A DNA stretch of 64,000 nt, from assembly GCF_019218745.1 (NCBI RefSeq), contig NZ_JAHUXA010000003.1:229433-293432 (forward strand), given 5' to 3'. Below are positions 11,085 to 19,500 of this stretch, one piece after another. Each line of letters begins with the position of its first letter. Position 1 is the first letter of the stretch. The notes beneath the pieces are model-generated. The model saw nothing but the letters and a program-made list of their open reading frames with translations. It ran no database searches and was not told the origin of the DNA. This DNA comes from Enterobacter sp. ENT03 (GTDB taxonomy: Bacteria > Pseudomonadota > Gammaproteobacteria > Enterobacterales > Enterobacteriaceae). The position numbers were made by a program, and so were the translations under genes.

Positions 11085-11579
11085 TTAGTCGATGATCCAG
11101 GTACCGCTGTCGCCTTTCTGACAGGCTTTGCTGCTGTTATCCACCGCCACGCAGGTAGATTTTTTTGCCGCCCGTTTCGGACGTGGACGGTCACTTTTCA
11201 GCGCCTGCTCGTAACGTTCGCTAACCACCAGCGCCCGCTCGGGCACATAGCCCAGCAGTTGCGGATTGTCGGTGGTGCTGATCGCCAGCCACGACTGCTC
11301 GACAAAACCTAATACCACATAGGTTTCACCGGTTTTCAATTCGCCCAATACCTTACCGCTGAAATCAGGTTTGCTTAAGATTGAGCCTGGGTACATCGCC
11401 CGATATTCATCGTTAACCGGATTAAATTCTTTAGGCGGGACCACAATATGACGGTGAGTCAGCGTTACACCATTTACCTGACTGGTCACGATGGTATCGT
11501 CGGTGATCTTCGGCGGCGGCGCTTTACACCCTACAACGGTGCTGACCACTAAAAGGAGTAACAAGCTTCGCAAATTCAT
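11085..11579 (-). CDS. SH3-like domain lipoprotein
   Basis: This 164-aa lipoprotein has signal MNLRSLLLLLVVSTVVGC with the acylated Cys at position 18. The middle (about 75-130) resembles a bacterial SH3 domain, with the run GSILSKPDFSGKVLGELK followed by a W-L-A-I and a G-Y-V-P pattern. The C-terminus is basic with two Cys. Such domains often bind peptidoglycan or proteins. The start is placed at the Met of the signal peptide; longer in-frame starts would destroy it. It is the first gene of the pseudokinase operon. Confidence 0.75.
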   Translation of the reverse strand: MNLRSLLLLLVVSTVVGCKAPPPKITDDTIVTSQVNGVTLTHRHIVVPPKEFNPVNDEYRAMYPGSILSKPDFSGKVLGELKTGETYVVLGFVEQSWLAISTTDNPQLLGYVPERALVVSERYEQALKSDRPRPKRAAKKSTCVAVDNSSKACQKGDSGTWIID

Positions 11580-12071
11580 CGTAACTTTCCCTGCTATAAA
11601 GTTGAACCCGACGTGAAATATGCCATGCCGCTGAGATAACCGGTGCACCGGCAAACCTGCCTGCGCAAAACGGTAAAGCAATTAACATGGATTAGCATAA
11701 TCGTTGTGATTTTACATTGACTGCTTAACAATTCAATGGCGTTTGAAACGCCGTCGTACACAATGCTGAATAAAGCGCCATCGTGCATATGTATGAGATT
11801 AAGTTGATTCTTATCCCCAGCCGCGCTGGGGGTAATGTCCACGCAATTAATCTCATTGAGTAAAGGCTATATTGCGTTATTTCGCACGTCACAATCACCT
11901 AAAAAAGAGGATTTTTCTTAGGGTAAATCGCCGCATAAAAATATCATTCATTAGAAAGGATGAATAATCCTGTTGCACCGCTTTGCGGCATTGCCCCATT
12001 TTGGGTCGCTATTTTTGCCCGTTGCCACGACATCCTCCCCGCAAACCGCCCACGAAGCGTAACCGCAAAAC
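11580..12071. other. Long non-coding gap upstream of the guanidine cluster
   Basis: About 490 bp with no credible gene. It is AT-richer than its flanks. It should hold the divergent promoter of the SH3 lipoprotein operon and the enhancer sites for the sigma-54 promoter at 12072. One element at 11974-11990 (TGCACC, 4 nt, TGCGGCA) resembles the NtrC site TGCACC-N4-TGGTGCA with two mismatches. Confidence 0.5.
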
Positions 12072-12087
12072 TGGCACAGCCCTTGCT
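12072..12087 (+). promoter_or_regulatory. Sigma-54 promoter of the guanidine cluster
   Basis: TGGCACAGCCCTTGCT fits the sigma-54 consensus TGGCAC-N5-TTGC exactly, with GG and GC 10 nt apart. It lies about 50 nt upstream of the guanidine-I riboswitch, so nitrogen limitation (NtrC) probably drives transcription. Confidence 0.85.
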
Positions 12088-12130
12088 TGGTATGAAGCAG
12101 AAGGCAGCGCATCAGACATCATTCTGTAAA

Positions 12131-12263
12131 AAATAGCGGGCTAGGGTTCCGGTTCACCTCGGTGAATGCTGGTCCGAGAGCTGGCGACCTCAGCGAGGTT
12201 ACACGGCGGGACAAAAACCCGGGAGACAGCAGCACCAGAAGGTGTCGCGCTGCTCCTGTTTTG
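12131..12263 (+). promoter_or_regulatory. Guanidine-I (ykkC) riboswitch with expression platform
   Basis: All conserved blocks of this aptamer are present in order: CTAGGGTTCCG (12141), GGTCCGAGAG (12171), TGGCGAC, ACACGGCGGGA and CCCGGGAGA. The stem AGCAGC/GCTGCT (12228-12254) followed by a T-rich stretch looks like the intrinsic terminator that guanidine would disrupt. The class binds free guanidinium and turns on export or degradation genes. Here it precedes an ABC importer and carboxyguanidine deiminase genes, so it is an ON switch for guanidine use. Confidence 0.92.
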
Positions 12264-12282
12264 TCCAACCAGAGGTCGAACC

Positions 12283-13341
12283 ATGAAGACATTGCCACTG
12301 CTCCGCTCCCTCGTACTGTCACTCGTGATGTTAACGAGCCTGCCCGCGCTTGCCGCCGTCAAAAAAGAATTCAACGTCTGCTGGACCATCTATGCCGGCT
12401 GGATGCCGTGGGGCACCATCGCCGGCGATAAAATCATCGACAAATGGGCCAGTAAATACGGCATCAAAATCAACGTCGTGCAGCTTAACGACTACATCGA
12501 ATCCATTAACCAGTACACCGCGGGCCAGTTTGATGGCTGCACCATGACCAACATGGACGCCCTGACCATTCCGGCCGCGGGCGGCGTCGATACCACGGCG
12601 CTGATCCTCGGCAGCTACTCCGAAGGCAACGACGGCGTGGTGGTGAAAGGGGAAGGCAAGACCCTCGCGGATCTGAAAGGCATGAAGATCTATCTGCCGG
12701 AGCTGTCCGTTTCCCACTACCTGCTGGTGCGCGGCCTGGAAAAAGCCGGGCTTGCGGAACGCGATGTGACGGTGGTGAATACCTCCGATGCGGATATTGT
12801 CTCCGCGTTCAGCACGCCGGACGTGAAAGCGGCGGTGGCCTGGAACCCGCAGCTGTCGGTGATCAAAAGCACCCCCCAGGCGACTGAAGTCTTCAGCTCT
12901 GCGGCGGTACCGGGCGAACTGATCGATATGATGGTGGTGAACACCGCCACCTTAAAAGACAACCCGGCGCTGGGCAAAGCCCTGACCGGTGCATGGTATG
13001 AAATGATGGGCCTGATGAAAGCCCAGGACAGCAACGCGCTCAACGCCATGGCAGCGGCGTCCGGCACCGATCTGGCGGGCTACCAGGCGCAGCTCAAAAC
13101 CACGCATCTGTTCTACACCCCGGCGGATAACCTTGCCTTTACTACCTCAGCCGAACTGGCAAAAACCATGCAGCGCGTGGCGCAGTTCTCCTTCGACAAA
13201 GGTCTGCTGGGCGATGGGGCGCAGAGTGAAGATTTCATCGGGATGGCCTTCCCCGGCAACGTCACGCAGGGCGATGCCAGCAATATCAAGCTGCGCTTTG
13301 ATGACAGCTTCGTGAAAATGGCCGCGGCCGGGACGCTCTGA
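12283..13341 (+). CDS. ABC transporter substrate-binding protein (probable guanidine importer)
   Basis: This 352-aa periplasmic binding protein of the NitT/TauT-like type has a signal peptide ending near Ala24 (PALA). The mature protein begins with a motif common in this family (FNVCWTIYAGWMPWG). It lies directly behind a guanidine-I riboswitch and overlaps the permease gene by one base. The ykkC-linked members of this family are thought to import guanidine or closely related compounds, so that ligand is assigned by context. The start is the Met of the signal peptide, which follows a GAGGT ribosome site. Confidence 0.85.
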   Translation: MKTLPLLRSLVLSLVMLTSLPALAAVKKEFNVCWTIYAGWMPWGTIAGDKIIDKWASKYGIKINVVQLNDYIESINQYTAGQFDGCTMTNMDALTIPAAGGVDTTALILGSYSEGNDGVVVKGEGKTLADLKGMKIYLPELSVSHYLLVRGLEKAGLAERDVTVVNTSDADIVSAFSTPDVKAAVAWNPQLSVIKSTPQATEVFSSAAVPGELIDMMVVNTATLKDNPALGKALTGAWYEMMGLMKAQDSNALNAMAAASGTDLAGYQAQLKTTHLFYTPADNLAFTTSAELAKTMQRVAQFSFDKGLLGDGAQSEDFIGMAFPGNVTQGDASNIKLRFDDSFVKMAAAGTL

Positions 13342-14156
13342 TGCGCCAGATTAACCGTCATCCGCCCCAGGGAATGCGCATCATGCTGGTGCTGCTGCCG
13401 TTTATTCTGCTGCTGGCGGTGTATTTCATCAGCTCAGCGGTACGGCTTGACGCTAACCCGCATGACAAGCTGCTGCCGGGGCTGGATCAGATGCTGAGCG
13501 CCCTTGACCGGATGGCGTTCACGCCAGACCGCCGCAGCGGTGAATACCTGTTCTGGATGGACACGCTGGTCAGTCTGGCGCGTCTGCTGACCGGGCTTTT
13601 CATCGCCTCGCTGCTTGGCCTGTGCATCGGTATCACCGCTGGCGTTTTCCCGCTATGGCGGGCGTCGCTGTCGCCGCTGATGACCGTCCTGTCGATGATC
13701 CCGCCGCTGGCGATCTTACCGGTGCTGTTCATCGTCTTCGGGCTGGATGAACTGTCGAAAATCATGCTGATTGTTATTGGTATCACACCGATGCTGGCGC
13801 GGGATCTGGAGCACCGCGCCCGTGAAATTCCCCAGGAGATCATCATCAAAGCACAAACGCTTGGCGCTAACAGCTGGACGCTGGTGCTGCGTGTGGTGCT
13901 GCCGCAACTGCTCTCACGCCTGTTGACCTCACTGCGGCTGCTGCTTGGCTCGGCGTGGCTGTTTCTGATTTCCGCCGAAGCGATCTCCTCTACCGCCGGG
14001 CTGGGTTACCGCATCTTCCTCGTGCGCCGCTATATGGCGATGGACGTGATCATTCCTTACGTGGTGTGGATCACGCTGCTGGCATGGCTGATGGATCTGG
14101 CGCTGCGCAAACTGCACCGCGTCTGTTTCCCGTGGGCGGAAGGGGACAAAGCATGA
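13341..14156 (+). CDS. ABC transporter permease (probable guanidine importer)
   Basis: This 271-aa inner-membrane protein has about six hydrophobic segments (first at 13-32). The cytoplasmic EAA loop reads QTLGANSWTLVLRVVLPQ (about 168-185), the contact point for the ATPase. It belongs to the BPD_transp_1 family, NitT/TauT subgroup. Start and stop codons overlap both neighbours (TGATG and ATGA), showing tight translational coupling within the operon. Confidence 0.9.
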   Translation: MRQINRHPPQGMRIMLVLLPFILLLAVYFISSAVRLDANPHDKLLPGLDQMLSALDRMAFTPDRRSGEYLFWMDTLVSLARLLTGLFIASLLGLCIGITAGVFPLWRASLSPLMTVLSMIPPLAILPVLFIVFGLDELSKIMLIVIGITPMLARDLEHRAREIPQEIIIKAQTLGANSWTLVLRVVLPQLLSRLLTSLRLLLGSAWLFLISAEAISSTAGLGYRIFLVRRYMAMDVIIPYVVWITLLAWLMDLALRKLHRVCFPWAEGDKA

Positions 14157-14935
14157 GTTTTATCAACATCAACAACATCTGGCAGGAGTACGGCGATCAT
14201 GTGGTGCTGGAGCGGGTAAACCTGCAAATCCAGGAAGGGGAGTTCTGCTCCATGGTCGGGGCGTCAGGCTGTGGCAAATCTACTTTCCTGCGTCTGCTGC
14301 TCGGCCAGGAAGCGCCCAGTCGCGGCAGTATTACCCTTGACGGTAAACCGCTTGCCGCCGAACCGGATCGCAGCCGGGGCGTGGTATTTCAGCGCTATTC
14401 GGTGTTTCCGCATCTCAATGTGCTGGATAACGTGGCTATTGGCCTGGAACTTCCTCACGCGCCGCTGATCGGAAGGCTGTTTGGCGGTCGCAAAAAAGCT
14501 GCCCGTGAACAGGCAGCGCAAATGCTGCACAAAGTCGGGCTGGGGCAGGCGCTGCACAAATACCCGGCGCAGCTCTCCGGCGGCATGCAACAGCGGCTGG
14601 CGATCGCCCAGGCCTTCATTATGCAGCCGCGCGTGCTGCTGCTCGACGAGCCGTTCGGCGCGCTCGATCCGGGGATCCGCAAAGACATGCACGGCCTGCT
14701 TTTACAACTGTGGAGCGAAACCCGCATGACGGTGTTTATGGTCACCCATGACCTGTCCGAGGGCTTCAACCTCGGCACCCGCCTGCTGGTGTTCGACAAA
14801 GTGCGCCTCGATCCCCATGAACCCAATGCTTATGGCGCACGCATCACCTATGACATCCCCCTCAACGAGGCACGCATGGCAGAAGTGATGGCCGCAGCAC
14901 CGCCAAACGTCGTATCCATTAAGGAGTACATCTGA
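14153..14935 (+). CDS. ABC transporter ATP-binding protein (probable guanidine importer)
   Basis: This 260-aa ATPase energises uptake. It has Walker A GASGCGKST (about 37-45), Q-loop VVFQRYSVFPHL, signature LSGGMQQR, Walker B LLLDEPFGALDP and switch His in VTHD. The start at 14153 forms an ATGA overlap with the permease stop. An in-frame extension upstream lies wholly inside the permease gene and was rejected. The downstream deiminase gene overlaps its stop. Confidence 0.92.
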   Translation: MSFININNIWQEYGDHVVLERVNLQIQEGEFCSMVGASGCGKSTFLRLLLGQEAPSRGSITLDGKPLAAEPDRSRGVVFQRYSVFPHLNVLDNVAIGLELPHAPLIGRLFGGRKKAAREQAAQMLHKVGLGQALHKYPAQLSGGMQQRLAIAQAFIMQPRVLLLDEPFGALDPGIRKDMHGLLLQLWSETRMTVFMVTHDLSEGFNLGTRLLVFDKVRLDPHEPNAYGARITYDIPLNEARMAEVMAAAPPNVVSIKEYI

Positions 14936-15663
14936 TGACGCAACTTTATCATTCCGCCCCCGCGCTGCGCGAAGAAACCGTCCCAGGCGGCGGTCATCTC
15001 TCTTTTATTCTCAAGCGTGGTCAGATCCTGCGCATGACCGATCTACAGGGCGGAGGCAACGTCAGCATGATGATGCTCAACGCCCATGAAAAAAGTGAAC
15101 GCTTAAATCTGCCGGACACGCTGAAAGGTCAGCACACCGCGCGACTGACCGCCGGGCACTGCTTTTATTCGGATATGGGCCGCGTGCTGACCGGCATTCT
15201 GGCGGATACCTGCGGCTGGCACGATCCCTTCGGTGGCGTGCTGAATGCGGCAGAAACCCTGGAGAAATACGGCGCGGGGCGCTATCAGGAACAGCGCAAC
15301 GGCTTTTACCGCAACGGCATGGATAACCTGCTGGTGGAGATGGGCAAATGGGATCTGAACCTGGAAGATCTGCTGATGGTGGTCAACTTCTTCAGCAAAG
15401 TGAGCGTCGAGGCTGACGGCAGCTTCCGCTTTCAGCGGGACTTCTCCGCGCCGGGCAGTGCAGTCGAGCTGTATGCGGCGATGGATACGCTGATTGTGCT
15501 CACTTCGTTACAACATCCTTTAGATCCCAACCCGGCGTATGCGCCGCGCCCGGTGGCGCTCAGCTGGTTCACGGCAGACGACGCGCATGCCGCTGAACAG
15601 GCGCTGTTAACGCGCCCGGAAAATGGCCGCGCGCTGGACAACACTCACCTTTTCGCCCTGTAA
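14935..15663 (+). CDS. Carboxyguanidine deiminase subunit (UAAP1, DUF1989 family)
   Basis: This 242-aa member of the urea-amidolyase-associated family is one of two paired subunits (CgdAB) shown in other bacteria to convert N-carboxyguanidine to allophanate plus ammonia. The conserved metal-site region reads ADTCGWHDPFGG (about 92-103), with Cys and His as likely ligands. It is translationally coupled to the ATPase gene and lies 11 bp before its partner. Both subunits are under the upstream riboswitch and sigma-54 promoter. Which Cgd letter applies cannot be told from the sequence. Confidence 0.88.
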   Translation: MTQLYHSAPALREETVPGGGHLSFILKRGQILRMTDLQGGGNVSMMMLNAHEKSERLNLPDTLKGQHTARLTAGHCFYSDMGRVLTGILADTCGWHDPFGGVLNAAETLEKYGAGRYQEQRNGFYRNGMDNLLVEMGKWDLNLEDLLMVVNFFSKVSVEADGSFRFQRDFSAPGSAVELYAAMDTLIVLTSLQHPLDPNPAYAPRPVALSWFTADDAHAAEQALLTRPENGRALDNTHLFAL

Positions 15664-15674
15664 GGAGACGCATC

Positions 15675-16310
15675 ATGACGCTGGTTGAAAGCCAAAAAAA
15701 TCCACAACAGGCGGTGTTTCGCCATGTGATCCCGGCCGGGGAGCATTATCTGTTTGACGTCAAACGCGGGCAGACGCTGCGTCTGGTCGATCTGGAAGGG
15801 AATCAGGCGATCGATACGCTGTTCTATAACGCCGATAACCCGCGCGAACGCTACGATCCCCAGCGCACGTTGCGCCGTCAGGAGAACGCCTATCTGACCA
15901 CCGGCAGCGTGCTGTGGTCCGGGCTGGGCAATCCGCTGTTGACCATCGTGGCCGATACCTGCGGGCGTCACGATACCCTCGGGGGTGCCTGCGCGCAGGA
16001 GAGCAACACCGTGCGCTACTCACCGGAGGTGCGCTATATGCACAGCTGTCGCGACAACTTTCTCTGCGCCTGTCTGCACGATGGTCGGCTGCACAAGCAC
16101 GACATCGGCGCGAATATCAATTTCTTTATGAACGTGCCGGTGACGCCGGAGGGCGGGCTGACCTTTGCCGACGGCATTTCCGCGCCAGGTAAATACGTCG
16201 AGCTGCGCGCCGAATGCAATGTCATCGTGCTGATTTCCAACTGCCCGCAGCTGAATAATCCCTGCAACGGCTGGAACCCGACGCCTGCGGAGGTGCTGGT
16301 ATGGAACTGA
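15675..16310 (+). CDS. Carboxyguanidine deiminase subunit (UAAP2, DUF1989 family)
   Basis: This 211-aa protein is the second DUF1989 subunit of the deiminase complex. The conserved block reads VADTCGRHDTLGGACAQES (about 93-111), parallel to the partner's ADTCGWHDPFGG, and NCPQLNNPCNGWNPTP near the C-terminus is typical of UAAP2. It is preceded by AAGGAG. The pair performs the step between guanidine carboxylation and allophanate. A 10-bp overlap with a possible 45-codon reading frame marks its end. Confidence 0.88.
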   Translation: MTLVESQKNPQQAVFRHVIPAGEHYLFDVKRGQTLRLVDLEGNQAIDTLFYNADNPRERYDPQRTLRRQENAYLTTGSVLWSGLGNPLLTIVADTCGRHDTLGGACAQESNTVRYSPEVRYMHSCRDNFLCACLHDGRLHKHDIGANINFFMNVPVTPEGGLTFADGISAPGKYVELRAECNVIVLISNCPQLNNPCNGWNPTPAEVLVWN

Positions 16311-16438
16311 CGCGCTTCCAGAAACTGCGCCGCGCGCTGTATCGGCTGTTTGAAGTGCGGGCTAATCGGCTGAACGCATGCTCATTGCCGGGTGGCGCTG
16401 CGCTGACCCGGCCTACGAATCGGCCTGCGGATCGCTGA
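16301..16438 (+). CDS. Possible small ORF running into a REP element
   Basis: A 45-codon frame starts at an ATG inside the end of the UAAP2 gene (overlap ATGGAACTGA). The first 26 residues are amphipathic and basic (MELTRFQKLRRALYRLFEVR). The rest is encoded by a REP element beginning at 16387. It could be a tiny coupled protein cut by REP insertion, or chance. No homologue is known to me. Confidence 0.2.
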   Translation: MELTRFQKLRRALYRLFEVRANRLNACSLPGGAALTRPTNRPADR

Positions 16439-16481
16439 TGGTTGCAGGTTTTGTAGGCCCGGCAAGCCTGCGCCGCCGGGC
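16387..16481. repeat. BIME: two REP elements in opposite orientation
   Basis: GCCGGGTGGCGCTGCG...CCCGGCCTAC at 16387-16416 and GTAGGCCCGGC...GCCGCCGGGC at 16453-16481 form a typical pair. They separate the transporter/deiminase operon from the carboxylase gene, which has its own riboswitch. Confidence 0.85.
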
Positions 16482-16529
16482 GTCAATAACCTCGCCATGA
16501 CGCACAACCTATAAGAAATGACTTTTCCC

Positions 16530-16575
16530 CCTGGACGACCAGGCGGCGACACCTTTTTCGGCGGGACGACCCGCC
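16530..16575 (+). promoter_or_regulatory. Guanidine-II (mini-ykkC) riboswitch of the carboxylase gene
   Basis: Two hairpins each present an ACGA loop: CCTGG-ACGA-CCAGG (16530-16543) and GGCGGG-ACGA-CCCGCC (16560-16575), separated by 16 nt. This is the full signature of the class, in which guanidine links the two loops and frees the ribosome site. The carboxylase ATG follows 18 nt later, after a GGGG stretch at 16582-16585. Confidence 0.9.
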
Positions 16576-16593
16576 ACGGTTCGGGGCTGGATC

Positions 16594-19500
16594 ATGTTCA
16601 CGAAACTCTTAATAGCCAACCGCGGCGCGATTGCCTGCCGCATTCTGCGCACCCTGCGCGACATCAACGTTCAGGGCGTCGCCGTCTGGTCTGAATCGGA
16701 CGCCAGCAGCCTGCATATCCGCGAAGCCGACGAGGCGATAAGCCTCGGCAGCGGTCCGGCGGCGCAAACCTATTTGCAGGTGGATAAAATTCTGGCCGCC
16801 GCGCGTGAAACCGGCGCACAGGCGATCCATCCCGGCTACGGTTTTCTCTCGGAAAACGCCGCCTTTGCCGACGCCTGTGAAGCGGCGGGCATCGCCTTTA
16901 TCGGCCCGACGGCAGAGCAGCTGCGCGTTTTTGGCCTGAAACACACCGCCCGCGCGCTGGCCAGACAGCATGGCGTGCCGCTGCTCGAAGGCACCGATCT
17001 GCTGGCCGACTGCGACGCGGCGCTGGTGGCGGCTGCACAGGTCGGTTACCCGGTGATGCTGAAAAGCACTGCCGGCGGCGGCGGGATCGGCATGCGCGTC
17101 TGCGACACCCCGCAGGCGCTGGCGGAAGCCTTCGACGTGGTACAGCGTCTTGGCAAAAACAACTTCAGCGACGCGGGGGTGTTTATTGAAAAATACATCC
17201 CGCGCGCGCGTCACCTCGAAGTGCAGATCTTTGGCGACGGGCAAGGCGAGGTGATCGCCCTCGGCGTGCGCGACTGCTCCGTGCAGCGGCGTAACCAGAA
17301 AGTGCTGGAGGAAACTCCCGCGCCGGGCCTGCCTGCGGGCATGGCGGAGGCCCTGTGCGCCGCCGCCATTCGCCTCGGGCAGGCGGTGCAGTATCGCAGC
17401 GCCGGGACGGTGGAGTTTGTCTATGACAGCGACGCCGGACAGTTCTATTTCCTAGAAGTGAATACCCGTTTGCAGGTAGAGCACGGCGTCACCGAACAGG
17501 TGTGGGGTGTGGATCTGGTGCGCATGATGATCGAACTGGCGGCAGGCGATCTGCCGCCGCTGCCTGAGATTGCCGCCCGGCTCTCCCCGCGCGGTCATGC
17601 GGTGCAGGCGCGCGTCTATGCCGAAGATCCGGGCCGCCAGTTTCAGCCATCCCCCGGTCTGCTGACGGAAGTGGTGTTCCCGCCGCAGGATCGCCAGGCG
17701 CTGCGCATCGATACCTGGGTGGAAGCGGGCTGTGAAGTACCGCCGTTTTTCGATCCGATGCTCGCCAAAATCATCACCCATCAGCCTGGCCGCCACGAGG
17801 CCATTGCCGCGCTGGATGCGGCGCTGGCACACACCCGGATCTACGGCGTGGAAACTAACCGCCACTATTTGCGGCAAATCCTGGCGGATGCGCCCTTTGC
17901 CAGCGGCCAGCCGTGGACGCGCTGCCTGGAAAATCTGCACTATCAGGCCGATACCGTCGAGGTGCTAAGCCCGGGTACCCAGACCACGGTACAGGATTTC
18001 CCTGGCCGTCTCGGTTACTGGGCGGTGGGCGTGCCGCCGTCCGGCCCGATGGACGATCGCGCGCTGCGGCTCGGCAACCGTTTACTGGGTAACGCGCCCG
18101 GTGAGGCGGCGCTGGAGATCACGCTGAGCGGTCCGACGCTGAAATTCAACACCGATGCGGTGGCCGTGATCACCGGCGCTGCGCTGAGCGTGACGCTGGA
18201 CGGCGAATCGCAGGCGATGAACCGCGTGTTTGCCATTGCGGCGGGATCCACGCTGCGGCTGGGGGATCTGACGGCGCAGGGGGTGCGCAGCTATCTCTGT
18301 CTGCGCGGCGGGTTCGCGGTGCCGGATTACCTCGGCAGTAAAAGTACCTTTACCCTCGGGCAGTTCGGCGGCCATGCCGGGCGCGCCCTGCGTACCGGCG
18401 ATGTGCTGCACCTGACGCCGCTCACCGACACCCGTACCGGCGCGACGCTGCCGGAGGCGCTGCATACCCGGCTGCCAGCCGTGCGTGAACTGCGGGTGAT
18501 CTACGGCCCGCACGGCGCGCCAGAATATTTCACTGCCGGCTATATAGACACCTTTTTCGCTACCGACTGGGGAGTGCATTTCAACTCCAGCCGTACCGGC
18601 GTGCGTTTAATCGGCCCGAAACCGGAATGGGTGCGGGAAAGCGGCGGCGAGGCGGGGCTGCACCCGTCAAATATTCACGACAACCCTTACGCTATCGGCG
18701 CGGTGGATTTCACCGGCGATATGCCGGTCATTTTAGGCCCGGACGGGCCGAGCCTCGGCGGTTTTGTCTGCCCTGTAACGATTATTGAAGCGGATCTCTA
18801 TCAGCTCGGCCAGCTCAATGCCGGAGATAAGGTGCGCTTTGTGCCGGTCAGCATCGATACCGCACGGCTGCTGGCCCACGCCCGCGCGCAGGAGCTGGCC
18901 TCGCTTGCCCCGGTCAATATCAACTGGCACCCGGAACCGCTCGCCTCACCGGTGGTAATGGAAACCGGTCATGGCGACAAACGGCTGGTGGCGCGTCTGT
19001 CCGGTGACACGCATCTGTTGCTGGAAATTGGCGACGCCGAGCTGGATCTGGTGCTGCGTTTTCGCGGTCACGGGCTGATGCAGGCACTGGACGCGCTGGC
19101 GCTGCCTGGCGTTATCGACCTGACGCCCGGCATTCGTTCGCTGCAAATCCACTACCAACCGGACGCGATGCCGCTGGCGACACTGCTGAACATCGTGGCA
19201 GAGGCCTGGCGGGGCGTCTGTCAGCAGGAGGATTTACAGGTGCCGTCGCGCATCGTCTGGCTGCCGCTCTCCTGGGACGATCCGGCGTGCCAGAAAGCTA
19301 TCGATAAATACATGACCACCGTGCGGCGGGATGCGCCCTGGTGTCCGAGCAACCTGGAGTTTATCCGCCGCATTAACGATCTGGAAAATATCGATGCAGT
19401 GTATAAAACCGTCTTCGACGCCAGCTATCTGGTGATGGGACTGGGGGATGTTTATCTCGGTGCGCCGGTGGCGACGCCGCTCGATCCGCGGCACCGGCTG

